From Bradyrhizobium cenepequi (GTDB lineage: Bacteria > Pseudomonadota > Alphaproteobacteria > Rhizobiales > Xanthobacteraceae), in assembly GCF_020329485.1 (NCBI RefSeq), contig NZ_JAGKJI010000003.1:124001-188000 (forward strand): 64,000 nucleotides of DNA, given 5' to 3'. The notes under the pieces are model-generated. The model worked only from the letters and a program-made list of their open reading frames with translations. It did no database searches and had not been told where the DNA came from. How positions within the stretch are numbered: position 1 is the first letter of the stretch; every line of letters starts with the position of its first letter. The translations under genes and the position numbers were made by a program. Positions 17,247-26,297 of the stretch are shown piece by piece.

Positions 17247-18503
17247 GTGGACGGCGTTGCCAAAAATGATGCGGGATCGAGTACCCGCACGCTGATTTTT
17301 GCTCTCCTGGCCCTGGCTTGCGGCCATATGCTATCGACCCTGCTGCGGACGATCCCGGCCATCAGCCTCGACCTGATGGCCGCCGATTTCGCGACGCCGC
17401 CGCAGACGCTCGCGAGCCTGACCTCGATCTACCATCTCGCGTTTGCCGCATCGCAGGTTCCAGTCGGCGCCGCGATGGACCGCTTCGGCGTTCGCCCGGT
17501 CTCGCTGAGTCTGCTCGTTGGAACCATCTTCGGGGCGACGGCATCCGCGTTTGCAACCGGGCCGGCAAGCTTCCTCATGGGCCAGCTCGTGCTGGGCATA
17601 GCAACATCGGGTATGCTGATGTGCCCGATGACGCTGGCCGCGAAACAGCTTTCGCCGACGCAGTTTGGTCTGTGGTCGGGCGCGATCCTGTCGATCGGCA
17701 ACATCGGCATGCTGTTGTCGTCGAGCCCATTGGCCCTCGTGGTCGATCGTCTTGGCTGGCGGGCCGGGTTTTGGATATCGGCGATTGGCGGGGTCGCGGT
17801 GGCGATCGCGGTATTGGTGCTGGTGCCGAAACAGCCGGCCCAACACAAGGACGATTCGTCGCCGCTTTCCCAGATGATGGAGGTCTTGCGCCTTGGCCTG
17901 TCTCGCCCGCTCCGCGGCCTGGTCGCCTTGTCACTGGTCTCGCTGGCAGCGTCGCTGGTGCTGAGGGGATTGTGGGGCGGGCCGTGGCTGATGGACATCA
18001 AGGGCCTCACGCGCATTGAAGCCGGCAACCAACTCGGCCTGTTCACGCTGGCGCTCATCATAGGCCCGGTCTGCATCGGCATGGTCGACCGCAGGTTCGG
18101 TCACCGGCGCACTGTCGTCGCGGCCACGCATTTCGTATCGGCGCTGCTGCTTCTCCTGATGGCCTTGGGAGCTCCGGGTTACCCGGTATCTAGTCTGTTC
18201 GGCGTCGCCGTCATGCCGCCGCAATATGATCTCGTCCTGTTCGTCCTGATCGGCTTTGCCGTCTCGGCGCAGCCGCTGCTCTATGGCATGACAAGGCAGC
18301 TCGTTGACGCCCAGAGCGCCGGAAAGGCGCTTTCGGCGATCAATCTCTCTTTCTTCCTTGGCGCGGCGCTGATGCAGTCCGTAACCGGCGCGGTGGCGGC
18401 GCTCGATGGATTACCGGCCGTGATGATCTTCATGGCCGCCGCCCTGCTGGCCGGCACGGCGGTGTTTTTGATCTATACGTCGCCGGGGCCGGAGATAAAA
18501 TAG
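17247..18503 (+). CDS. MFS transporter
   Basis: A 418-residue integral membrane protein with about twelve hydrophobic segments; the GTG start has GAGAAG 4-9 nt upstream. The loop 2-3 motif is visible as GAAMDRFGVRPVSL (G-x-x-x-D-R-x-G-x-R), and after helix six a second copy MVDRRFGHRRTV occurs. Helix 4-5 holds GIATSGMLMCPMTLAAKQLSP. It resembles CynX/NarK-like exporters or importers of small anions. Only 4 bp separate its stop from the hyuB-like gene, so it is probably cotranscribed and may move the substrate or product of the hydantoinase-like enzyme. Confidence 0.85.
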   Translation: MDGVAKNDAGSSTRTLIFALLALACGHMLSTLLRTIPAISLDLMAADFATPPQTLASLTSIYHLAFAASQVPVGAAMDRFGVRPVSLSLLVGTIFGATASAFATGPASFLMGQLVLGIATSGMLMCPMTLAAKQLSPTQFGLWSGAILSIGNIGMLLSSSPLALVVDRLGWRAGFWISAIGGVAVAIAVLVLVPKQPAQHKDDSSPLSQMMEVLRLGLSRPLRGLVALSLVSLAASLVLRGLWGGPWLMDIKGLTRIEAGNQLGLFTLALIIGPVCIGMVDRRFGHRRTVVAATHFVSALLLLLMALGAPGYPVSSLFGVAVMPPQYDLVLFVLIGFAVSAQPLLYGMTRQLVDAQSAGKALSAINLSFFLGAALMQSVTGAVAALDGLPAVMIFMAAALLAGTAVFLIYTSPGPEIK

Positions 18504-18507
18504 TGGC

Positions 18508-20172
18508 ATGTCCGGCAAGATCGATCCCATCACCCGGTCCGTCGTCCAGCATCGGCTGAGTTCCATTGTGAGGGAAATGGGCGAAGCCATGCTTCGCACT
18601 TCCTATTCGCAGATCCTCAATTCCAGCCGCGATTTTTCGCTGGCGATCTGCGACACAAGCGGGCGGCTGATCGCGCAGGCCGATCACATCCCGGTTCATG
18701 TCGGCGCGTTGCCCTGGGCGACGCTGGCGGTGGAAGAGCGCTTCAAGGACATCGCGCCAGGCGACGTCATCCTGCTCAACGATCCCTATGACGGCGGCAG
18801 CCATCTGCCCGATCTCACCGCCTTCGTACCGGTCTTCGACGGCGGCAAGCGCCTGCTCTGGACGATTGTCCGCGCCCATCAGAGCGACATCGGCGGCGCC
18901 ACCCATGGCGCCTACAACCCCGATGCCACCGAGATATTTCAGGAGGGATTGCGCATCCCTCCGATCAAGCTCTGCGAAGCCGGCAAGCTGCGCGAGGACC
19001 TGCTAGATCTGTTGGCCCTCAACATCCGCAACCCCAGGGAATTCCGCGGCGACCTTGCCGCGATGCTGGGCGCCGCCCATCTCGGCGAGCGCCGCGTCGC
19101 AAGACTGTTCGGCGAATTCGGCGCGCCCGTGGTGGAGGCCGCAATCGAAGCGATCCTCGATGCCACCGAGCAGCAGACCCGCGCAGTCGTCTCCACCTGG
19201 AAGGACGGCGTCTTCCATGGCGAAGCGTTCCTCGACGATGACGGCCATGGCCGCAGCGACATCCGCATCGCGGCCAAGGTGACGAAAAATGGCAGCGACG
19301 TCGAAGTCGACCTGTCCGATTCCGATCCGCAGTCGACGAGCTTCGTCAATTCCTCGCATGCCAATATGCAGGCTGCAGTGGCGATGGCCTTTGCCTATCT
19401 GATCGATGCCGACATCCCGAAGAACACCGGTGCGCTTCGCCCGCTGAAGGTGATTGCGAAACAGGGCACCATCGTTTGGGCCGATCCGGGCCGGCCGGTG
19501 ACGCTGTGCACCAGCCATCCCTCCAACGAGATCGTCGAGGCGATCATCAAGGCGCTATCGGCCTCCTGTCCGGAGCGCGCGATGGCCGGCTGGGGTCGCC
19601 GCTTCCGGATCGCAATCCAGGGCGAGGATCCTCGCACCGGACGCAACTTCATCTGGCACATGTTTCAGGCCCGCCCCGGTGGCGGCGCCTCATCAGGCGG
19701 CGACGGCTGGTCGTCGATCGGTGAGTGGCACACCGTCGGCGGGCTCAAGTTCGGGAGCATCGAGGTCGCCGAGGTGCGCTTTCCCCTGCATTTCCGCCAT
19801 CACGAATTCCGCCCGGGTTCGGCCGGCGACGGCCAGTTTCGCGGTGGCCTCGGCGTTTCCTTGGACATGGTGCTGGAAACCGAAAAGCCCGCAAAGGGCA
19901 ACACCGCCGGAGAAGGCGTGCGTCACGGTCCTTGTGGAATGCTCGGCGGCGAGGACGGCAAGCCGCATCTCTATCGCCTGCTGTCCGAAGGACACGAGCC
20001 GCGTGTGCTCAAGACCAAGGAGGTCGGTATCGAGCTTCGTCCCGGCGATTGCCTGGAAATCCGCTCTTCGGGTGGCGGCGGCTGGGGACCGCCGGCAAAG
20101 CGATCGGCCGAGGCGCGCCGGCGCGACATCGAGCAGGGCCTGGTCGACGTCCCCGCGGAGCAGCGTAGCTGA
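18508..20172 (+). CDS. Hydantoinase B/oxoprolinase family protein (HyuB-like)
   Basis: A 554-residue protein. The N-terminus MSGKIDPITRSVVQHRLSSIVREMGEAMLRTSYS and the block DVILLNDPYDGGSHLPDLT are diagnostic for HyuB-type subunits of N-methylhydantoinase, acetophenone carboxylase and acetone carboxylase. The late segment EVRFPLHFRHHEFRPGSAGDGQFRGGLG is the family C-terminal motif. It works with the HyuA-like ATP-binding subunit encoded next, whose ATG overlaps this stop by one base. Whether the complex hydrolyses a cyclic amide or carboxylates a ketone cannot be told from sequence. Confidence 0.88.
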   Translation: MSGKIDPITRSVVQHRLSSIVREMGEAMLRTSYSQILNSSRDFSLAICDTSGRLIAQADHIPVHVGALPWATLAVEERFKDIAPGDVILLNDPYDGGSHLPDLTAFVPVFDGGKRLLWTIVRAHQSDIGGATHGAYNPDATEIFQEGLRIPPIKLCEAGKLREDLLDLLALNIRNPREFRGDLAAMLGAAHLGERRVARLFGEFGAPVVEAAIEAILDATEQQTRAVVSTWKDGVFHGEAFLDDDGHGRSDIRIAAKVTKNGSDVEVDLSDSDPQSTSFVNSSHANMQAAVAMAFAYLIDADIPKNTGALRPLKVIAKQGTIVWADPGRPVTLCTSHPSNEIVEAIIKALSASCPERAMAGWGRRFRIAIQGEDPRTGRNFIWHMFQARPGGGASSGGDGWSSIGEWHTVGGLKFGSIEVAEVRFPLHFRHHEFRPGSAGDGQFRGGLGVSLDMVLETEKPAKGNTAGEGVRHGPCGMLGGEDGKPHLYRLLSEGHEPRVLKTKEVGIELRPGDCLEIRSSGGGGWGPPAKRSAEARRRDIEQGLVDVPAEQRS

Positions 20173-22214
20173 TGTTCACGATCGGAGTTGACGTCGGCGG
20201 CACCTACACCGACCTGGTCGCTACGGATCAAGCGGGACGGACGGTGTTCGCGAAGTCGCCTTCCACGCCATCGGATCAATCGATCGGCGTGATGGCCGGA
20301 CTGGAAGAGCTGGCGCGCCGCCTGAACGTCACGCGTGCGGACATGCTGGCGAATGCCGACCGCCTGGTTCACGGCACGACGGTTGCAACCAACGCACTCT
20401 TGGAGCGTAAGGGCGCGAAGGTCGCGCTGCTCACCACGGAAGGTCACCGCGATGTCGTCGAGATGCGCGAAGGCTTGAAGCCCGATCGTTACGATTTGCG
20501 CACGCCGCCGCCGGAGCCGCTGGTGCCGCGCGAGCGCCGCCTCGGCGTGCGCGAGCGGCTGAAGGCGGATGGCAGCGCGTCGATCCCGCTCGATGCCGGA
20601 TCGCTTGGCAGCGCGATAGAAGCGGTGAAGAGCTCAGGCGCGACTTCGGTCGCGGTCTGCTTCCTGCATTCCTATCTTGACCCCGCGCACGAACTCGCGG
20701 CCATCGAGCGGCTTGCGAACGAACTGCCCGGGATCGATATCTCGCGTTCGAGCGACGTGCTGCCGCAGATCAAGGAATATGAGCGCGTCTCGACCACGAT
20801 CGTGAACGCCTATGTCGAGCCGATCGTGCGGCGCTATCTGACCAATCTCGAGCAGCGCCTCACCGAAGCCGGCTTCAGGGGCACGCTGTTCGTGGTGCTG
20901 TCGCATGGCGGCATGGCGCCGGTCGAGGAAGCCTCGCGGCTTGCCGCGGGCACCGTGCTGTCGGGGCCAGCCGGCGGCATTTCCGGCAGCCGTCGCTGCG
21001 CGGATCTCCTCGGAATTCCAGATCTCGTGCCGTTCGACATGGGCGGCACCAGCACCGATATCTCGCTGATCTCGGGCGCGCAGGCATCGCTCTCGGCCGA
21101 CGGCATGCTGGCCGGCCAGCGCATCGCACTGCGCAGCCTCGACATCGCGAGCATCGCGGCGGGCGGCGGCTCGATCGCCAGCGTCGATGGCAGCCGCACC
21201 TTGCGGGTAGGGCCGGAAAGCGCCGGCTCGGTGCCGGGCCCGGCCTGTTACGGCAATGGCGGCACCGCTGCCACCGTCACGGATGCCAACGTCGTGCTCG
21301 GCTATCTCGATGCCAGCGCCTTCATGGGCGGCAAGCGTCCGCTGGATCGCAGAGCTTCGGAAGCGGCGATCGACCAGGTGGCGGCGGCGCTCGAACTGCC
21401 GCGGCTGGAGGCCGCAGCCGGCATCTACAAGATGATCAACCTGAAGATGGCCGATGGCATCCGCCTGATGACGCTGCGCCGCGGCGTCGACCCCAGAAAA
21501 TTTGCGCTGCTCAGTTTTGGCGGCGCCGCCGGCCTGCACGCCGCGGAGGTCGCGCGCGAGCTCGAGATCAGGCGTATCGTCGTGCCGACGCTGGCGTCGG
21601 TGTTGTCAGCGTGGGGAATGCTGACCAGCGATCTCCGCTACGAAGTCAGCCGCACGCATTATGGCGCGGGTGCGCGGATCTCCGCCGGCGAAGTGCGCGA
21701 GCTGTATTCCCAACTCGAAGAGCAGGCCACCGGCCGGCTCCGCTCCTGGTTCAACGGTCCGATCAGCATCGAGCGCTCCGCCGAGATGCGCTATGGCGAG
21801 CAGGTGTTCGAGATCGACGTGCCGCTTGGTGATCTCGATCTGGACGCGAATGATGTGGTCGACCAGATCGAGCAGCGCTTTCACCGCCGTCACGAGGAAC
21901 TCTACACCTACGCCTCACCCGGCCAGGAGATCGTGTTCGTCAACGCCCGCGTCGCGGCGGTGGGCGAGGTGGCACGGCGCGGTGAAGCGGCACGAGCGGC
22001 GATCTCGGCCGAGCCCTGCTCGCCCCGGAGCCGACGCCAGGCCTGGTTTGGCGGATGGCGCGAGGTGCCTGTTTATGGGCTCGATGACCTCCGTCCCGGC
22101 CAGTCGCTCACCGGTCCCGCGATCATCGAGGCCGAAACCACGACAGTGCTGGTCGACACCGGCGACCGCGTGTCCGTCAACGCCTTGGGATGGCTGGACA
22201 TCACATTGCGCTGA
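20172..22214 (+). CDS. Hydantoinase A/oxoprolinase family protein (HyuA-like)
   Basis: A 680-residue ATP-dependent subunit. The N-terminal phosphate-binding motif IGVDVGGTYTDLVATD (residues 4-19), HGTTVATNALLERKGAKVALLTTEG, and the ASKHA second phosphate block VPFDMGGTSTDISLI are all present. So is the GGGSIA...LRVGPESAGSVPGPACYG stretch that HyuA proteins share. The C-terminal third matches the hydantoinase A C-terminal domain. It uses ATP to activate the substrate for the HyuB subunit encoded immediately upstream; the stop/start overlap (TGATG) implies coupled translation. Confidence 0.88.
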   Translation: MFTIGVDVGGTYTDLVATDQAGRTVFAKSPSTPSDQSIGVMAGLEELARRLNVTRADMLANADRLVHGTTVATNALLERKGAKVALLTTEGHRDVVEMREGLKPDRYDLRTPPPEPLVPRERRLGVRERLKADGSASIPLDAGSLGSAIEAVKSSGATSVAVCFLHSYLDPAHELAAIERLANELPGIDISRSSDVLPQIKEYERVSTTIVNAYVEPIVRRYLTNLEQRLTEAGFRGTLFVVLSHGGMAPVEEASRLAAGTVLSGPAGGISGSRRCADLLGIPDLVPFDMGGTSTDISLISGAQASLSADGMLAGQRIALRSLDIASIAAGGGSIASVDGSRTLRVGPESAGSVPGPACYGNGGTAATVTDANVVLGYLDASAFMGGKRPLDRRASEAAIDQVAAALELPRLEAAAGIYKMINLKMADGIRLMTLRRGVDPRKFALLSFGGAAGLHAAEVARELEIRRIVVPTLASVLSAWGMLTSDLRYEVSRTHYGAGARISAGEVRELYSQLEEQATGRLRSWFNGPISIERSAEMRYGEQVFEIDVPLGDLDLDANDVVDQIEQRFHRRHEELYTYASPGQEIVFVNARVAAVGEVARRGEAARAAISAEPCSPRSRRQAWFGGWREVPVYGLDDLRPGQSLTGPAIIEAETTTVLVDTGDRVSVNALGWLDITLR

Positions 22215-22331
22215 CCGTCGATGATTATCTGATTGTCGCAATGCAACATTTCATTTCTCCGCCCACATTTGCGCGCTATTGTTGTGGGCCGGGGAAATGC
22301 AGCCGGTCGCTATTCGGCCAGGTTTGAAGCG

Positions 22332-23573
22332 ATGTTGATGCAACGAAGAAGAGCAAGACTGTCGCTATCCCTTGTCGCCGCGTTGCTTCTTGCATGGGCG
22401 CCGTCGCGCGCGGAGCAGGCTTCTGAGGTTGTTGCCGCGGATAGCGAAATCCGCATCGGCAACATCATGCCCTATACCGGCCCGCTGGCGGCTTTTGCGA
22501 CGATCGGCAGAGCGGAAGCCGCCTATTTCGACATGGTCAACGAGGGCGGCGGCATCAACGGACGGAAGATCAAGTTCATCTCCGTCGACGACAGCTCCAA
22601 TCCGCGCACCGCGCTGCAGCAGACGCGCGACCTGGTCGAGAAGGAGAATGTGCTGCTGATGTTCGGCTCGTTCGGCACGCCGAGCAATCTCGTGACCCGG
22701 CCCTATCTCAACGACAAGAAGGTCCCGCAATTATTCGTTGCCTCCGGTGACCAGGAATGGGCACAGCCGAAGAAATATCCATGGACCATGGGCTGGCAGC
22801 CGACCTTCCATGCCGAGGGCCGGATCTATGCGAACTACATCCAGGCCTCCTATCCGGACAGCAAGATCGCCGTGCTCTGGCAAAACGATCAGTTCGGGCG
22901 TGATCTGTTCAAAGGATTGCAGGAAGGGCTCGGCGATACGGCAGGCATGATCGTGGCCGACCTCGCCTTCGATGCGTCCGATACCTCGATCGAGGTGCAG
23001 ATCGAGATATTGAAGGATTCCGGCGCCGACATATTGGTGTTCAACGGCGCGCCGGCGATTGCCGCCCGCGCCATCCGCATTGCCGCCGAACTGGATTGGC
23101 ATCCGGTATTCATCCTCGACAATGCTTCGGCCTCGATCGCCAGCGCGCTGCGGCCGGCGGGGCTGCAGAATGCGCTCGGCGTGATCTCGACGTCATTCCT
23201 GAAGGACGCCGGCGATGCCGCATGGAAGGATGACGCGCCGATCAAGGCATGGTCCGCCTTCATGGACAAATATTACCCTGATGGCGACAAGGAGGATGGT
23301 TACGCCATATTCGGCTACGCCGCGGCCGAGACCATGGTCCAGGTGCTGACCCAGTGCGGCGACGACCTGTCGCGCGAGAACATCATGCGCCAGGCGGCGT
23401 CGTTGAAGGATTATGTAAATCCCGTCGTGCTGCCGGGGATTGCGATCAATACTGGCCCGACCGACTTCCGACCGATCAAGCAGATGCGCCTGGTGCAGTT
23501 CGACGGCAATGTGTGGCAGCCGATCGGCGACGTGATCGAAAGCGCGTTTTTGAATGAGCCCGGGGACAATTGA
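22332..23573 (+). CDS. Branched-chain-amino-acid-type ABC substrate-binding protein, orphan
   Basis: A 413-residue exported protein from the ATG at 22332; the frame is open further upstream to a TTG at 22233, but that would place 33 residues before the signal peptide. The signal is ARLSLSLVAALLLAWAPSRAE. The mature part reads IRIGNIMPYTGPLAAFATIGRAEAAYFDMVNEGGGINGRKI in the order of Peripla_BP_6 proteins, with AVLWQNDQFGRDLFKGL in the second lobe. No permease or ATPase genes adjoin it. Its position after mfs-hyuB-hyuA suggests it scavenges the same substrate for a transporter encoded elsewhere, or serves as a sensor. Confidence 0.85.
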   Translation: MLMQRRRARLSLSLVAALLLAWAPSRAEQASEVVAADSEIRIGNIMPYTGPLAAFATIGRAEAAYFDMVNEGGGINGRKIKFISVDDSSNPRTALQQTRDLVEKENVLLMFGSFGTPSNLVTRPYLNDKKVPQLFVASGDQEWAQPKKYPWTMGWQPTFHAEGRIYANYIQASYPDSKIAVLWQNDQFGRDLFKGLQEGLGDTAGMIVADLAFDASDTSIEVQIEILKDSGADILVFNGAPAIAARAIRIAAELDWHPVFILDNASASIASALRPAGLQNALGVISTSFLKDAGDAAWKDDAPIKAWSAFMDKYYPDGDKEDGYAIFGYAAAETMVQVLTQCGDDLSRENIMRQAASLKDYVNPVVLPGIAINTGPTDFRPIKQMRLVQFDGNVWQPIGDVIESAFLNEPGDN

Positions 23574-23603
23574 TTTCTGATGAGCGACGCCACACACTCG
23601 CCA

Positions 23604-23725
23604 TCGTCCCGGCCTTGAGCCGGGACCCATAACCACAGGCAGTTGTTGTGGCGCGAGCGAGCGGTTGCAGCGGAGCGCACTACAAACACGTGTGGTTATG
23701 GGTCCTGGTCAAGCCCGGGACGACG
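23604..23725. repeat. Large imperfect intergenic palindrome
   Basis: TCGTCCCGGCCTTGAGCCGG followed by GACCCATAACCACA faces TGTGGTTATGGGTCC followed by TGGTCAAGCCCGGGACGA, with about 45 bp between. Such elements are frequent in bradyrhizobial intergenic DNA. It fills the gap between two convergent genes and can fold in RNA from either strand, so it may also stop transcription. Confidence 0.8.
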
Positions 23726-23738
23726 CGTGGATAGACCG

Positions 23739-24956
23739 TTACTTCTTCGCCTGCCCATAATTCAACAGCCCGCCCTTGCTCTTCGGCGGGTGCGCCCGCA
23801 GGCCTTCCTCGTTCGGCTCGGTGCCCCAGCCCGGCCGGTCCGGAATCACGAGGTGGCCGTCGACGATGTCAGGGACATGCGTGAACAGTTCATGATCCCA
23901 CGCGAGCCGGTCGATATCGGTTTCCATGATCCGCAAATTCGGTACCGCCGCGGAGAAGTGCGCATTCATCATGGTGCAGAGATGGCCGTAGAAATTATGC
24001 GGGGCGACGTTGACCTCGAAATGTTCGGCGGCGTTGGCGATCTTCATCGATTGCCAGACGCCATTCCATGGCGTGTCGATGATCGCGACGTCCATCGCCT
24101 GTTCGGTGAAATAGGGCAGGAATTCGCGCAGGCCGAGCAGCGTCTCGCAGGAAGAGATCGGATGCGGGCTCTGGCGGCGGATGTAGCCGAGCGCCTGCGG
24201 GTTGAAGGTGTCGATCTCGACCCAGAACATGTCCATCTTCTTGATCGCGCGCAGGATCTTCAGATAGCCCTCGGTCTTGGCGTTGAAGTTAAGGTCGAGC
24301 AGGAGATCGACATCGGGCCCGGCGCCGTCGCGGATTGCTTCGAGATGCATGCAGAGATTGCGCAGCACGGTGCGGTCGACATTGATCTCGGGCTCGAATG
24401 GTGAGCCGAAGCCGGGCCGCCAGCCGTGCGGCTTGCCGTCGGTATAGAGGAAGATGTTGGTCTTCAGCGCGGTGAAGCGCTTCTCGCGCACCTCACGGCC
24501 GATCGCCTTCACCCCGTCGAGATCGGTGATGGCGGGCTTGTACCAGTCGGGATGGTTGATGCGCCAGGTGGCGCAATGCGACCAGTAGACCCGGATGCGG
24601 TCGCGGATCTTGCCGCCGAGCAATTCATAGCAGGGCACGCCAAGCGCCTTTGCCTTGACGTCGAGCAGCGCATTCTCGATCGCGCCGAGCGCCAGCGCCA
24701 CCACGCCGCCGGCGGCCGGCCGGGTCGCGGCGAACAATTCCGCATAGATGCGCTCATGCTGCAGCGCGTTCTTGCCGATGATCCGCGCCGACAGCCGCTC
24801 GATCGCGGCGGTGACGCCGGGCGCGCCAAAGCCTTCGTCGAACTCGCTCCAGCCGACGATGCCGTCCTCGGTGGTTACCTTGACGAAATGGTAATTCCGC
24901 CAGCCGGCATCGCAGGCGAGCGTTTTGATGCTTCGGATGTTGGACGACTTGCCCAT
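23739..24956 (-). CDS. Mandelate racemase/muconate lactonizing enzyme-family protein (enolase superfamily)
   Basis: A 405-residue enzyme from the ATG at 24956 (AGGA 6 nt upstream). The N-terminal capping domain is followed by the barrel with candidate catalytic groups: Lys165 in TALKTN, metal ligands Asp221 (LLLDLNFN), Glu247 (WVEIDTF) and Glu271 (SCETLLG), and a general base His320 in VAPHNFYGH. Superfamily members abstract a proton alpha to a carboxylate and typically dehydrate acid sugars or racemise. The second Lys of the mandelate racemase KxK motif is Asn here. It lies on the same strand, about 100 bp downstream of the amidohydrolase, in the GntR-headed cluster. Confidence 0.82.
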   Translation of the reverse strand: MGKSSNIRSIKTLACDAGWRNYHFVKVTTEDGIVGWSEFDEGFGAPGVTAAIERLSARIIGKNALQHERIYAELFAATRPAAGGVVALALGAIENALLDVKAKALGVPCYELLGGKIRDRIRVYWSHCATWRINHPDWYKPAITDLDGVKAIGREVREKRFTALKTNIFLYTDGKPHGWRPGFGSPFEPEINVDRTVLRNLCMHLEAIRDGAGPDVDLLLDLNFNAKTEGYLKILRAIKKMDMFWVEIDTFNPQALGYIRRQSPHPISSCETLLGLREFLPYFTEQAMDVAIIDTPWNGVWQSMKIANAAEHFEVNVAPHNFYGHLCTMMNAHFSAAVPNLRIMETDIDRLAWDHELFTHVPDIVDGHLVIPDRPGWGTEPNEEGLRAHPPKSKGGLLNYGQAKK

Positions 24957-25056
24957 GGTTTCCTGCCCGACGCTGTTGTTTCGTTGGGTCGATAACAACA
25001 ATGGAACGACCGGCGCGTCAATCGCACCAGCGGCAATCCAGATCGGCAGGTCGCGA

Positions 25057-26292
25057 CTAGCTCTTTGGTGGAAACAGGGTCGGCCGACGCCGCTCGAAGG
25101 TCTGGCGTCCGCTCTTGAAGCCCATGAGCACGTCTGGCAATTCCGCGATCGCGCCGCGGCCGCTGTCGGTATCGAGCACGATGATGTCAGCTGGATTGCC
25201 GACCGCGACGCCGTAATCCCGCAAATTCATCAGGCGGGCAGGGAGGTCCGTCACCAGATCGAGGCAGGCGTCGAATTCGTTGACGGCGGCATGGGCGATG
25301 TTGGCGTAGAAATTCGCCATCCGCAGCAACGAAGCATCACCGAACGGGGTGAACGGATTCTGCACATTGTTGGTTGCGACCGAGCAGAGCACGCCGTCGG
25401 CGACGAGCTTGTGTGCTAGCGTGAGGCCGCGCGGCGCATTATGCGTCGCGTCGCGCCCCAGCAGATAGAGGTCCGTTGCAGGCAGCACGGTCACCGCGAC
25501 GCCGGCCTTTGCCAGCCGCTCGGTCGCTCCCTTCAGCCGCTCCGGTGGCAGCGCCGATAGTTTGGTCGCATGGCCGATGGTGACGCGTCCCTGATAATTC
25601 CTGCGTTCGGTCTGGCGGCAGACTTCTTCCATATTCCACCAGGACGGATCGAGGTCGAAGTCGAGATGCAGGTCGATGTCGACGTCGAACTCATGCGCAA
25701 GATCGAAGATCTTTTCGATATGCGCGTTCGGATCGGTGTCCACATAGGGGCAGCCGCCGATCGCCTCGCCGCCGTCGCGCAGCGCCGCGATCAGCAGTTC
25801 CTCCGCGCCGGGATCGTTGGTCAGTCCTTCCTGCGGAAACACGCACGGGGAAATATCGATCGCCCAGGCATAATCGCGCTTCAGCGCCTTGATCGCATCG
25901 AAGCCGCGCAGGCCGATGCGCGGATCGATTTCCACATGCGTGCGCATCCGCGTCGTGCCAAAGGTGGTCGCGCGCTCGATCACGCGCGCGCCGCGGGCAT
26001 AGATGTCCTCGACCGTGAAGTCGCGCTTCATCGCCGCCACCGCCCGGATCGCCTCGCTTACGCCGCCATGGTCATGGGCGCAGCGGCCGAGCAGGCAGGC
26101 CTTGTCGAGATGAATGTGGGTGTCGACAAAGCCTGCCAGCACCAGTCTGCCGGCGACGTCGATTTCCACCGTCGCACAGGCAAGGCGCGGTTCGATCGCC
26201 GCGATCCGGCCGCCGGCGATGCCGATATCGATCGGCGTGCTTGCACTTCGCGTGCGCGCATTGCGGAAGATAAGATCGAAAGCGGTTCGCAT
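25057..26292 (-). CDS. Cytosine-deaminase-fold amidohydrolase with altered active site
   Basis: A 411-residue protein from the ATG at 26292, five bases beyond the GntR stop. It aligns along its whole length with bacterial cytosine deaminase CodA: DTHIHLD (His59, His61), MRTHVEIDP, FPQEG, IDLHLDFD (His209), VTIGHATKL (His241), PATDLYLLGR, NPFTPFG. Two CodA groups are not kept: the general acid Glu217 position is Phe212 and the metal/catalytic Asp313 position is Asn308 (ATNNV instead of GHDDV). It may bind or hydrolyse a different pyrimidine-like or cyclic amide compound. Cotranscribed with gntR; metal content is uncertain. Confidence 0.78.
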   Translation of the reverse strand: MRTAFDLIFRNARTRSASTPIDIGIAGGRIAAIEPRLACATVEIDVAGRLVLAGFVDTHIHLDKACLLGRCAHDHGGVSEAIRAVAAMKRDFTVEDIYARGARVIERATTFGTTRMRTHVEIDPRIGLRGFDAIKALKRDYAWAIDISPCVFPQEGLTNDPGAEELLIAALRDGGEAIGGCPYVDTDPNAHIEKIFDLAHEFDVDIDLHLDFDLDPSWWNMEEVCRQTERRNYQGRVTIGHATKLSALPPERLKGATERLAKAGVAVTVLPATDLYLLGRDATHNAPRGLTLAHKLVADGVLCSVATNNVQNPFTPFGDASLLRMANFYANIAHAAVNEFDACLDLVTDLPARLMNLRDYGVAVGNPADIIVLDTDSGRGAIAELPDVLMGFKSGRQTFERRRPTLFPPKS

Positions 26293-26297
26293 CGTCA

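Noticed and set aside
18508..22214. Naming the HyuA/HyuB pair as 5-oxoprolinase or acetone carboxylase
   Set aside because: The family motifs do not separate these activities, and no gamma-subunit gene of a carboxylase is nearby.
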